A stretch of 38,515 nucleotides of DNA. Source: Luteimonas sp. 8-5 (lineage in GTDB: Bacteria > Pseudomonadota > Gammaproteobacteria > Xanthomonadales > Xanthomonadaceae). The position numbers and the translations under genes are program-made. The stretch is taken from contig NZ_JARUVM010000047.1 in the NCBI RefSeq assembly GCF_029763755.1, positions 1 to 38,515 on the forward strand, given 5' to 3'. Position 1 is the stretch's first letter; each line of letters begins with the position of its first letter. This document shows positions 31,216 to 38,515 of this stretch, piece after piece. A model generated the notes under the pieces. The model ran no database searches, had not been told where the DNA came from, and worked only from the letters and a program-made list of their open reading frames with translations.

Positions 31216-32748
31216 ATGACCCATCCCGTCCTTACTGCCCTCGGCCTCGGCGACAACGAGTCCGGCACCTTCCTCGGCAACGGGGAGTGGTCCACGACCC
31301 GCGACGCGGGCGTGCTGGAGCCGGTGAACCCCACCGACGGCAAGGTGCTGGCGCGGGTCCAGGCGTCCTCGCAGGAGGACTACGACACCATCGTCGAGCG
31401 CGCCCAGGCCGCCTTCAAGGTGTGGCGCAGCACCCCCGCCCCGCGCCGCGGCGAAGCGATCCGCCTGTGCGCCGACGCGCTGCGCGCGCACAAGGACGCG
31501 CTGGGCTCCCTGGTCGCGCTGGAGATGGGCAAGTCCAAGCCCGAGGGCGACGGCGAAGTGCAGGAGATGATCGACATCGGCGAGTTCGCCGTGGGCCTGT
31601 CGCGCCAGCTGTACGGCCTGACCATGCACTCCGAGCGCCCGGGCCACCGCATGTACGAGCAGTGGCACGCGATCGGCATCGTCGGGATCATCTCGGCGTT
31701 CAACTTCCCGGTCGCGGTCTGGGCCTGGAACTCGTTCGTGGCCGCGGTGTGCGGCGACATCTCGATCTGGAAGCCCTCGCCGAAGACCCCGTTGTCGGCG
31801 ATCGCGTCGATGCGCATCTGCAACGAAGCGCTGAAGAAGGGCGGTTTCCCGGACCTGTTCTTCCTGTTCAACGACGCCGGCAGCGACCTGGCCCAGGGCT
31901 TCGTCGACGACAAGCGCATCGCGCTCGTCTCGTTCACCGGCTCGACCAAGGTGGGCCGCATGGTCGGCGAGCGCGTCGCGCGCCGCATGGGCCGCTCGTT
32001 GCTGGAGCTGGGCGGCAACAACGCGATCATCCTCGACGAGACCGCGGACCTCAAGCTGGCGATCCCGGGCATCGTGTTCGGCGCGGTCGGCACCGCCGGC
32101 CAGCGCTGCACCACCACCCGCCGCCTGTTCGTGCACGAATCCATTTACGACGACGTGCTGGGCAAGCTGGTGTCGGCGTACAAGCAGGTCGAGGGCAAGA
32201 TCGGCGACCCGACCGACCCGAAGAACCTGATGGGTCCGCTCAACAGCCAGGACGCGGTGCAGGCCTACCTCGACGCGATCGCCAGGGCCAAGGCGGCCGG
32301 CGGCAAGGTCGAGACCGGCGGCGCGGCCATCGAGCGCGCGGGCAACTTCGTGCTGCCGACCATCGTCACCGGCCTGTCCAACGATGCCGAAGTCGTGCAG
32401 ACCGAGACCTTCGCCCCGATCCTGTACGTGATGAAGTACAAGGACCTGGATGACGCGATCCACATGCAGAACGACGTGCCGCAGGGCCTGTCGTCGGCGA
32501 TCTTCACCAACAACCTGAAGTCCGCGGAGAAGTTCCTGGCCGCCTCGGGATCGGACTGCGGCATCGCCAACGTCAACATCGGCACGTCCGGTGCCGAGAT
32601 CGGCGGCGCCTTCGGCGGCGAGAAGGAAACCGGCGGTGGCCGGGAATCGGGCTCGGACGCGTGGAAGGCCTACATGCGGCGGCAGACGAATACGATCAAT
32701 TATTCGGATTCGTTGCCGTTGGCGCAGGGGATCAAGTTCGACCTTTGA
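31216..32748 (+). CDS. amaB: ALDH7-type aldehyde dehydrogenase (aminoadipate-semialdehyde/piperideine-6-carboxylate)
   Basis: This 510-residue NAD(P)-dependent aldehyde dehydrogenase matches the ALDH7/antiquitin branch. Catalytic C298 lies in [10 protein letters not shown], general base E264 in LELGGNN, the cofactor site in [10 protein letters not shown], and the ALDH7-like C-terminus [29 protein letters not shown]7 enzymes oxidise alpha-aminoadipate semialdehyde in lysine breakdown. The ATG has GGAG 7 nt upstream and follows the tRNA by 22 nt. Lysine made from wall DAP by LysA could in principle drain here, but the genes are 12 kb apart and no other lysine-catabolic gene is nearby, so the link is weak. 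Betaine or other aldehydes are possible substrates. Confidence 0.85.
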   Translation: MTHPVLTALGLGDNESGTFLGNGEWSTTRDAGVLEPVNPTDGKVLARVQASSQEDYDTIVERAQAAFKVWRSTPAPRRGEAIRLCADALRAHKDALGSLVALEMGKSKPEGDGEVQEMIDIGEFAVGLSRQLYGLTMHSERPGHRMYEQWHAIGIVGIISAFNFPVAVWAWNSFVAAVCGDISIWKPSPKTPLSAIASMRICNEALKKGGFPDLFFLFNDAGSDLAQGFVDDKRIALVSFTGSTKVGRMVGERVARRMGRSLLELGGNNAIILDETADLKLAIPGIVFGAVGTAGQRCTTTRRLFVHESIYDDVLGKLVSAYKQVEGKIGDPTDPKNLMGPLNSQDAVQAYLDAIARAKAAGGKVETGGAAIERAGNFVLPTIVTGLSNDAEVVQTETFAPILYVMKYKDLDDAIHMQNDVPQGLSSAIFTNNLKSAEKFLAASGSDCGIANVNIGTSGAEIGGAFGGEKETGGGRESGSDAWKAYMRRQTNTINYSDSLPLAQGIKFDL

Positions 32749-32757
32749 TGCAAGGGC

Positions 32758-32791
32758 GGGAATGAAGAGCGGGAATGGGGAACAGGGAATG
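32758..32791 (+). repeat. degenerate GGGAATG repeat
   Basis: Three copies of GGGAATG start at 32758, 32771 and 32785, with near-copies between them, in the 63-bp gap before pyrD. It is a short low-complexity purine-rich tract; I see no function beyond possibly providing spacing. Confidence 0.6.
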
Positions 32792-32811
32792 GCGGCAGCG
32801 AGGCTGACTTG

Positions 32812-33873
32812 ATGTATTCGGTGCTGCGACCTCTACTGTTCTCACTCGAGGCCGAGCGCGCGCACGGGATGACCTTGCGCTCGCTCGAGGCCGTGCATCG
32901 GGCGGGACTGGGGGGGCTGGTCGCAACGCGGCCGGCCCCTTTGCTTACCAAGCTGCTGGGGCTGGAATTCCCGAATCCGGTGGGGCTGGCGGCGGGGCTG
33001 GACAAGAACGGGGCGCACATCGATGCGCTGATGGGGCTGGGGTTCGGCTTCGTGGAGGTCGGCACGGTGACGCCGCGGCCGCAGGCGGGCAATCCGCAGC
33101 CGCGCATGTTCCGGCTGCCGAAGCACCAGGCGGTGATCAACCGGCTGGGCTTCAACAACGACGGCGTCGACGTCCTGGTGCGCAACGTCGAGCGCGCGCA
33201 GCGCAAGGGCCACGCGTTGCTGGGCATCAACATCGGCAAGAACAAGGACACGCCCAACGACTTCGCCGAGGGCGACTACCTGCATTGCCTGGAGCGGGTG
33301 TATCCGCTGGCCGACTACGTCACCGTCAACATGTCCTCGCCCAACACCGCGGGCCTGCGCGAGCTGCAGGAGGAGCAGGCGCTGCGGCGGCTGGTCTCGA
33401 CCCTGCGCGAGGCGCAGGAGCGCCTGGGCGCGCAGCACGGCAAGCGCGTGCCGATGCTGGTCAAGATCGCCCCGGATCTCTCGGACGACGACATCGAGGC
33501 CGCCGGCCGGGTGCTGGGCGACCTGCAGGTGGACGGCGTGATCGCCACCAACACCACGGTCTCGCGGCTGGCGGTGCAGGACGACCCGAAAGCCAGGGAA
33601 ACCGGCGGCCTGTCCGGCGCGCCGTTGATGGACAAGTCCACCGCGGTGTTGCGCATGCTGCGCACGCGGCTGCCCGAGTCGATCCCGCTGATCGGCGTCG
33701 GCGGCATCATGAGCGGCCCGGACGCGGTCAAGAAGACGGCAGCCGGCGCGAACCTGGTGCAGCTCTACACCGGCCTGGTGTACCGCGGCCCCGTCCTGGT
33801 CGGCGAATGCGTCGATGCGATGCGCCGGCGCAAGGAAGCACCGAGCCGGGGGACGCTGCCGCCCGATGAGTGA
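32812..33873 (+). CDS. pyrD: dihydroorotate dehydrogenase, class 2 (quinone)
   Basis: This 353-residue FMN enzyme oxidises dihydroorotate to orotate in pyrimidine synthesis, passing electrons to quinone at the inner membrane face. The N-terminal amphipathic segment (about 1-35, [10 protein letters not shown]) is the class 2 membrane-association helix. [10 protein letters not shown] carries FMN-contacting K65, and [11 protein letters not shown] holds the catalytic Ser (S175/S176) of class 2 enzymes. The ATG at 32812 is preferred over the TTG one codon earlier. The last eight bases overlap the start of murB, so the two genes are coupled. Confidence 0.96.
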   Translation: MYSVLRPLLFSLEAERAHGMTLRSLEAVHRAGLGGLVATRPAPLLTKLLGLEFPNPVGLAAGLDKNGAHIDALMGLGFGFVEVGTVTPRPQAGNPQPRMFRLPKHQAVINRLGFNNDGVDVLVRNVERAQRKGHALLGINIGKNKDTPNDFAEGDYLHCLERVYPLADYVTVNMSSPNTAGLRELQEEQALRRLVSTLREAQERLGAQHGKRVPMLVKIAPDLSDDDIEAAGRVLGDLQVDGVIATNTTVSRLAVQDDPKARETGGLSGAPLMDKSTAVLRMLRTRLPESIPLIGVGGIMSGPDAVKKTAAGANLVQLYTGLVYRGPVLVGECVDAMRRRKEAPSRGTLPPDE

Positions 33874-34924
33874 GGCCGCACGCCTGCCGGGCTGCCGGAT
33901 CAGCGAGGATGCGCCGCTGCAGGCGCGCAATACCTTCGGCGTGCCGGCGCGCGCGCCGATGCTGGTCGAGGTCACCGACGCTTCCGTGCTGCCCGACCTG
34001 CTCGGGCAGCGGATGCTACGCGACGACGCGCTGCTGGTGCTCGGCGGCGGCAGCAACCTGCTGTTCGCCGGCGATGCGCCGGGGGCGGTGCTGGCCCTGG
34101 ACACGCGGGCGATGGCGATCACCGACGACGACGGCGACCGCGCGATCGTGCGCGCCGACGCCGGCGGCGGATGGCACGACCTGGTGCTGTGGACGCTGGG
34201 CCACGACCTGGCCGGGCTGGAGAACCTGGCATTGATCCCCGGCACGGTAGGCGCCGCACCGATCCAGAACATCGGCGCCTATGGCGTGGAGGTGCGCGAG
34301 CACATCCACGTCGTCGAAGCCTTCGAACGCGCCACCGGCGCGCTGCGCCGGCTCTCCGCGGGGGAATGCGGTTTCGGCTACCGCGACAGCGTGTTCAAGC
34401 GCGAACCCGGGCGCTACGTGGTGACCGCGGTGGAGTTCGCGCTCAGGCGTGCCGCACGTGTGCGCCTGGACTATGCGGGCATCGGCGAGGAACTGGCGGC
34501 GATGGGCATCGTAGGCGCACCGCGCGCATCGCAGGTGGCCGAAGCCGTGTGCCGGATTCGGCGGCGCAAGCTGCCCGACCCGGCGGTGATCGGCAATGCC
34601 GGCAGCTTCTTCAAGAATCCGATGATGCCGGCGGCGCAGGCCCGGGCACTGAAGGCCGGCAATCCGGCCCTGCCCGTCTTCCCCACCGGCGACGATGCCG
34701 TCCGCAAGCTCTCCGCGGCATGGCTGATCGATGCCTGCGGCTGGAAGGGGCACCGCGACGGCGACGCGGGCGTCGCGGCCAGCCACGCGCTGGTGCTGGT
34801 CAACCACGGCGGCGCCAGCGGCGGGCAACTGCTGTCGCTGGCGCGGCGCATCGCGGCATCGGTGCACGATCGCTTCGGCGTGAGCCTGGAGCCGGAACCG
34901 CGGATCGTCGGAGCAACATGGTGA
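33866..34924 (+). CDS. murB: UDP-N-acetylenolpyruvoylglucosamine reductase
   Basis: This 352-residue FAD enzyme reduces UDP-GlcNAc-enolpyruvate to UDP-MurNAc in the cytosolic stage of peptidoglycan synthesis. FAD-binding motifs LGGGSNLLF (about 59-67) and [15 protein letters not shown] are present, with substrate Tyr/Arg in [10 protein letters not shown], catalytic S247 in [10 protein letters not shown], and a C-terminal glutamate in EPEPRIVG. It is an E. coli-like type I MurB. The ATG at 33866 lies within the pyrD end (8-nt overlap), and its stop overlaps the next ATG by 7 nt, giving a pyrD-murB-eamA transcription unit. Confidence 0.95.
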   Translation: MSEAARLPGCRISEDAPLQARNTFGVPARAPMLVEVTDASVLPDLLGQRMLRDDALLVLGGGSNLLFAGDAPGAVLALDTRAMAITDDDGDRAIVRADAGGGWHDLVLWTLGHDLAGLENLALIPGTVGAAPIQNIGAYGVEVREHIHVVEAFERATGALRRLSAGECGFGYRDSVFKREPGRYVVTAVEFALRRAARVRLDYAGIGEELAAMGIVGAPRASQVAEAVCRIRRRKLPDPAVIGNAGSFFKNPMMPAAQARALKAGNPALPVFPTGDDAVRKLSAAWLIDACGWKGHRDGDAGVAASHALVLVNHGGASGGQLLSLARRIAASVHDRFGVSLEPEPRIVGATW

Positions 34925-35850
34925 ACACGCCCGCGCGTAGCGAACAGCCGGCGCCGTTCCTCAAGGCCGCCGGCCTGATGCTGCTCAGCACCACCTTCTT
35001 CGGGCTGATGGCGGTGGCGATCCGGATCGCGTCGGATGCGGGCATCTCCACAGTGGAGATCGCCTTTTTCCGCAATTTCTTCGGCCTGCTGGCGCTGCTG
35101 CCGTTCCTGCACCGCAGCGGCCGGGCCGTGTTCCGCACGCAGCAGCTGCCGCGCTACCTGGTGCGCTGCCTGATCGGCGTGGCCTCGATGCTGTGCGGCT
35201 TCTGGGCCATCGGCCACCTGCCGATGGCGCAGGCGATCTCGCTGTCGTACTCGGCGCCCCTGTTCGTCACCATCTTCGCGGTGATCTGGCTGGGCGAGAT
35301 CGTGCGGCGCCGGCGCTGGACCGCCGTGCTGCTGGGTTTCATCGGCGTGATGGTGATCGTGCGCCCGGGCACCGAGGGCTTCAGCGCAGGCTCGCTGGTG
35401 GCGGTGCTGGCGGCGGTGCTGAGCAGCGTGGTCGCGATCCAGATCAAGCAGCTGTCACGGGTTGATGCGCCCGATACGATCGTGTTCTACACCTATGTGT
35501 TCTGGGTGCCGCTGTCGCTGGTGCCGGCGCTGTTCGCCTGGCAATGGCCGCAGGGCCTCGACTGGCTGTGGCTGGCGGCGATCGGCGTGATGGGCACCGG
35601 CGGCCAGCTGTTCTGGACCCGGGCGCTGAAACTCGGCGAGGTGTCGGCGCTGACCCCGATCAGCTTCATGCAGCTGCCGCTGGTGACGTTCCTGGCCTGG
35701 CTGCTGTTCGGCGAGGTCATCAGCGCGTGGACAATCGCCGGCGCGCTGATCATCTTCGGCGCCAACGGTTACATTGCCCATCGCGAAGCCCAGTTGTCCC
35801 GCCGCGCCGCCACCACCGCCCCGGTGGAAGCGGCCAAACCAGGAGAGTGA
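34918..35850 (+). CDS. EamA/DMT family transporter
   Basis: This 310-residue inner-membrane protein has about ten hydrophobic segments arranged as two EamA repeats (about 15-150 and 160-295) and a short polar C-terminus. The blocks FFRNFFGLLALLPF and PLFVTIFAVIWLGEIVRRRR are typical of the drug/metabolite transporter superfamily. Substrate prediction is not possible from the sequence. The ATG at 34918 overlaps the end of murB by 7 nt with GGAG 4-5 nt upstream. It is followed after 4 nt by the small NTF2-like gene. Confidence 0.88.
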   Translation: MVNTPARSEQPAPFLKAAGLMLLSTTFFGLMAVAIRIASDAGISTVEIAFFRNFFGLLALLPFLHRSGRAVFRTQQLPRYLVRCLIGVASMLCGFWAIGHLPMAQAISLSYSAPLFVTIFAVIWLGEIVRRRRWTAVLLGFIGVMVIVRPGTEGFSAGSLVAVLAAVLSSVVAIQIKQLSRVDAPDTIVFYTYVFWVPLSLVPALFAWQWPQGLDWLWLAAIGVMGTGGQLFWTRALKLGEVSALTPISFMQLPLVTFLAWLLFGEVISAWTIAGALIIFGANGYIAHREAQLSRRAATTAPVEAAKPGE

Positions 35851-35854
35851 TCCC

Positions 35855-36415
35855 ATGCGCGCCACCCTGATGCTGCTTGCCGCCCTTGCCGCCGCCCCCG
35901 CGTTCGCGCAGCAGCCCGCGCCGGCCGCGCCGCCCGCGCAACCGGTGAACTTCAACGTGCCGGCCGCCGCCGACGCCGACGTGGCCAGCATCGACGCGAT
36001 CATCGCGGCGCTGTACGACGTGATCTCCGGGCCGGTGGGCCAGGCCCGCGACTGGAACCGGATGCGCTCGCTGTTCGTTCCCACCGGCCGGCTGATGCCG
36101 GTGGGCGTGCGCCCCGACGGCAGCGCCGGCATGCGCTTCCTGGAGCCCAACGACTACATCGCCACTTCCGGGCCGTTCCTGGTCGAACGTGGTTTCACCG
36201 AGAAGGAGCTGGCGCGACGTACCGAACAATTCGGCAACATCGCCCACGTGTTCAGTACCTACGAAGGCACCGTCGCCGGCGACGACCACGCGATGCGCGG
36301 CATCAACACCATCCAGCTCATGCACGACGGCAAGCGCTGGTGGATCGTGTCGCTGATGTGGCAGGCCGAGAACGAGACGCTGAAGCTTCCGGCGCAATAC
36401 CTGCCGAAGAATTGA
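35855..36415 (+). CDS. small exported NTF2/SnoaL-like protein
   Basis: This 186-residue protein has a clear signal peptide (1 to about 19, AFAQ) and a Pro/Ala-rich linker (20-32). A single cone-like alpha+beta domain of the NTF2/SnoaL type follows (about 45-180, with [10 protein letters not shown] at the first helix and [10 protein letters not shown] at the last strand). No catalytic residue can be assigned. It is probably periplasmic. AGGAG about 9 nt upstream of the ATG overlaps the transporter's end. The stop lies 1 nt from the stop of the convergent ispG gene. Confidence 0.72.
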   Translation: MRATLMLLAALAAAPAFAQQPAPAAPPAQPVNFNVPAAADADVASIDAIIAALYDVISGPVGQARDWNRMRSLFVPTGRLMPVGVRPDGSAGMRFLEPNDYIATSGPFLVERGFTEKELARRTEQFGNIAHVFSTYEGTVAGDDHAMRGINTIQLMHDGKRWWIVSLMWQAENETLKLPAQYLPKN

Positions 36416-36416
36416 T

Positions 36417-37676
36417 TCAGCCGCCCGGCTGCACCGCGTACCGCCGCTCGACGTAGTCGTCCACCAGGGCGACGAACTCGGCGGCGATGTTGTCGCCGCG
36501 CAGGGTCACGGTCTTTTCTCCATCGACGAACACCGGCGCAGACGGCGCCTCGCCGGTGCCCGGCAGCGAGATGCCGATGTTGGCGTGGCGCGAGTCGCCG
36601 GGGCCGTTGACCACGCAACCCATCACCGCCAGGGTCAGGTTCTCCGCGCCGGGGTGGCTGATGCGCCACTCCGGCATCTTCGCGCGCACGTGCTCCTGCA
36701 CCACCCGCGCCAGTTCCTGGAAGAACTCCGAGGTGGTGCGGCCGCAACCCGGGCAGGCGGTGACCATGGGCGTGAACGCGCGCAGGCCCAGGGTCTGCAG
36801 CAGCTCCTGCGCGACCACGACTTCCTGCGTGCGCGCGCCGCCGGGTTCGGGCGTGAGCGAGATGCGGATGGTGTCTCCGATGCCTTCCTGCAGCAGCACC
36901 GCCAGCGCGGCGCTGGAGGCGACGATGCCCTTGCTGCCGATGCCGGCCTCGGTGAGGCCCAGGTGCAACGCGAAGTCGCTGCGCGCGGCCAGGTCGCGGT
37001 AGACCGCGATCAGTTCCTGCACGCCGCTGACCTTGGCCGAAAGGATGATGCGATCCGGCGGAAGGCCCAGTTCCACCGCCCGCTGCGCCGATTCCAGCGC
37101 CGACAGGATCAGCGCCTCGCGCAGCACCCGGCCCGCATCCCAGGGATCGGCCCGCTGCGCGTTCTCGTCCATCAGCCGCGTCGCCAGCGACTGGTCGAGC
37201 GAACCCCAGTTGGCACCGATGCGCACCGGCTTGTCGTAGCGGATGGCGAATTCGACCAGTTGCGCGAACTGGGTGTCGCGCTTCCGGCCGAAACCGACGT
37301 TGCCCGGATTGATGCGGTACTTGGCCAGCGCCTGCGCACAGGCCGGTTCATTGGCCAGCAGCTGGTGGCCGTTGTAATGGAAGTCGCCGATGACCGGCAC
37401 CTCGACGCCCATCATGTTCAGGCGCTCGACGATCCTGGGCACCGCAGCCGCGGCTTCGGGCGTATTCACGGTCACGCGCACCAGTTCCGACCCGGCGCGC
37501 CACAGCTCCGCGACCTGCCTGACGGTGGCGGCGACGTCGGCGGTATCGGTGTTGGTCATCGACTGCACGACGACCGGCGCATCGCCGCCGACCAGGACGT
37601 TGCCGACCCGGACCTGGCGGGTGCGACGCCTGGCCGCAGGGCCGAAACTGTCCGCTGGGATGCTGCTCATGCGCAT
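36417..37676 (-). CDS. ispG: (E)-4-hydroxy-3-methylbut-2-enyl-diphosphate synthase
   Basis: This 419-residue iron-sulfur enzyme of the MEP isoprenoid pathway (GcpE) reduces MEcPP to HMBPP. The N-terminal TIM-barrel part carries [16 protein letters not shown] and [12 protein letters not shown]. The C-terminal domain has the three cluster cysteines C308 and C311 (ACPGCGR) and C354 ([10 protein letters not shown]). Two ATGs are possible; I prefer 37676 because AGGATAGG ends 7 nt upstream, while the second (37670, two codons shorter) is too far from it. It diverges from xseA across only 21 bp and converges on the NTF2-like gene with a 1-nt gap. Confidence 0.95.
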   Translation of the reverse strand: MRMSSIPADSFGPAARRRTRQVRVGNVLVGGDAPVVVQSMTNTDTADVAATVRQVAELWRAGSELVRVTVNTPEAAAAVPRIVERLNMMGVEVPVIGDFHYNGHQLLANEPACAQALAKYRINPGNVGFGRKRDTQFAQLVEFAIRYDKPVRIGANWGSLDQSLATRLMDENAQRADPWDAGRVLREALILSALESAQRAVELGLPPDRIILSAKVSGVQELIAVYRDLAARSDFALHLGLTEAGIGSKGIVASSAALAVLLQEGIGDTIRISLTPEPGGARTQEVVVAQELLQTLGLRAFTPMVTACPGCGRTTSEFFQELARVVQEHVRAKMPEWRISHPGAENLTLAVMGCVVNGPGDSRHANIGISLPGTGEAPSAPVFVDGEKTVTLRGDNIAAEFVALVDDYVERRYAVQPGG

Positions 37677-37697
37677 ATTGTGGCCTATCCTGAGCGC

Positions 37698-38515
37698 ATG
37701 GACAGCGCGGACACCGGCGAAATCCTGAGCCCCAGCCAACTGAACACCCTCGCCCGCGACCTGCTGGAGGGCGCGTTCCCGCTGGTCTGGGTGGAGGGCG
37801 AACTGAGCGGCGTGTCGCGGCCGGCGTCCGGGCACCTGTACTTCTGCCTCAAGGACGCGCGGGCCCAGGTCCGGTGCGCGATGTTCCGGCCAAAGAGCAC
37901 CTGGCTGAAGTTCGCCCCGCGCGAGGGCGTGCGCGTGCTCGCCCGCGGCCGGCTGACCCTGTACGAAGCCCGCGGCGACTACCAGCTGGTGCTCGACCAC
38001 ATGGAGGAGGCCGGCGAAGGCGCGTTGCGCCGCGCCTACGAGGAACTCAAGGCGCGGCTGGAAGCCGAGGGCCTGTTCGATGCTGCGCGCAAGCGCCCCC
38101 TGCCCGCCTACCTGCGCCGCCTGGCGGTGATCACCTCGCCATCCGGCGCGGCGGTGCGCGACGTGCTCAGCGTGCTGGCGCGGCGATTCCCCCTGGTCGA
38201 GGTCGAGGTGCTGCCGGTGCTGGTGCAGGGTTCGACCGCGGCTGCGCAGATCACCGCGATGCTGCGCAAGGCCGCGGCCAGCGGGCGCTACGACACGATC
38301 CTGCTGGCCCGCGGCGGCGGCTCGCTGGAGGACCTGTGGGCCTTCAACGACGAGGCGCTGGCACGCGCGATCGCGGCGGCGGATGTGCCGGTCGTCTCGG
38401 CGATCGGCCACGAGACCGACTTCAGCCTGTCGGACTTCGCCGCCGACCTGCGCGCGCCCACGCCCTCGGCGGCGGCGGAGCTGCTGGTGCCCCACGCCGA
38501 CGACCTGTCACGGCG
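37698..38515 (+). CDS. xseA: exodeoxyribonuclease VII large subunit, 5' part
   Basis: The first 272 codons of the large subunit of exonuclease VII, cut by the window end. An N-terminal OB-fold (about 8-105, [29 protein letters not shown]) binds single-stranded DNA. The catalytic domain begins at about 130, with [36 protein letters not shown] and [24 protein letters not shown], all family hallmarks. With XseB it degrades single-stranded DNA from both ends. No Shine-Dalgarno sequence precedes the ATG; TATCCT ends 6 nt upstream, suggesting a leaderless transcript. Confidence 0.95.
   Translation, partial: MDSADTGEILSPSQLNTLARDLLEGAFPLVWVEGELSGVSRPASGHLYFCLKDARAQVRCAMFRPKSTWLKFAPREGVRVLARGRLTLYEARGDYQLVLDHMEEAGEGALRRAYEELKARLEAEGLFDAARKRPLPAYLRRLAVITSPSGAAVRDVLSVLARRFPLVEVEVLPVLVQGSTAAAQITAMLRKAAASGRYDTILLARGGGSLEDLWAFNDEALARAIAAADVPVVSAIGHETDFSLSDFAADLRAPTPSAAAELLVPHADDLSR

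Noticed and set aside
32749-32811. The GGGAATG tract as a regulatory element of pyrD
   Set aside because: The repeats are irregular in spacing and of low complexity, and there is nothing to link them to pyrimidine control.

Overview
The window is one contiguous stretch of a high-GC chromosome. Gene order and protein style point to a gammaproteobacterium of the Xanthomonadaceae/Lysobacteraceae (Lysobacter or Luteimonas type): a phoB-phoR-ppk-ppx operon, an Oar-like TonB-dependent receptor, an NAD-type isocitrate dehydrogenase, and interspersed repeats in the gene gaps. That placement comes from recognition, not from a search. Genes are tightly packed with many 4-nt overlaps, and I see no insertion sequence, prophage or CRISPR array.

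Layout. (1) 23-3518: isocitrate dehydrogenase, an AhpD-like protein and glutaredoxin on the minus strand, then a divergent BepA-like M48 protease. (2) 3644-9286: a phosphate/polyphosphate operon, phoB-phoR-ppk-ppx, preceded by direct repeats resembling Pho boxes. (3) 9288-13155: a secreted M28 peptidase, the 23S rRNA methyltransferase RlmJ, a 350-bp gap full of repeats, and a cation-efflux protein. (4) 13186-29483: a large divergent locus that reads as a pathway for peptidoglycan stem peptides. (5) 29497-31193: a sulfotransferase/glycosyltransferase pair running into a tRNA-Arg(CCT). (6) 31216-38515: an ALDH7-type dehydrogenase, pyrD, murB, an EamA transporter, a small secreted NTF2-like protein, ispG (minus strand), and the 5' part of xseA, cut by the window edge.

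Region 4 is the most interesting. The minus arm encodes a secreted transglutaminase-like protein, an Oar-like TonB receptor, a strong intrinsic terminator, then LysA (diaminopimelate decarboxylase), an M19 dipeptidase lipoprotein, and a 1074-residue exported protein. That last protein joins two serine DD-peptidase/beta-lactamase-like domains with a VanX-type D-Ala-D-Ala dipeptidase between them, all with catalytic motifs intact. The plus arm encodes a DUF819 membrane protein, an exported SH3/NlpC-P60 peptidase (YkfC-like), an L-Ala-D/L-Glu epimerase, a MurR/RpiR-family regulator and a dicarboxylate/amino-acid symporter.

Nearly every enzyme in region 4 acts on a bond or residue typical of bacterial cell-wall peptide: D-Ala-D-Ala, D-Glu-DAP, L-Ala-D-Glu or meso-DAP. 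I infer that the locus imports and consumes wall peptides, either the cell's own or those of lysed prey. DUF819 would be the candidate dipeptide permease and the RpiR-type protein the local regulator. A 15-bp palindrome in the divergent gap is a plausible operator.
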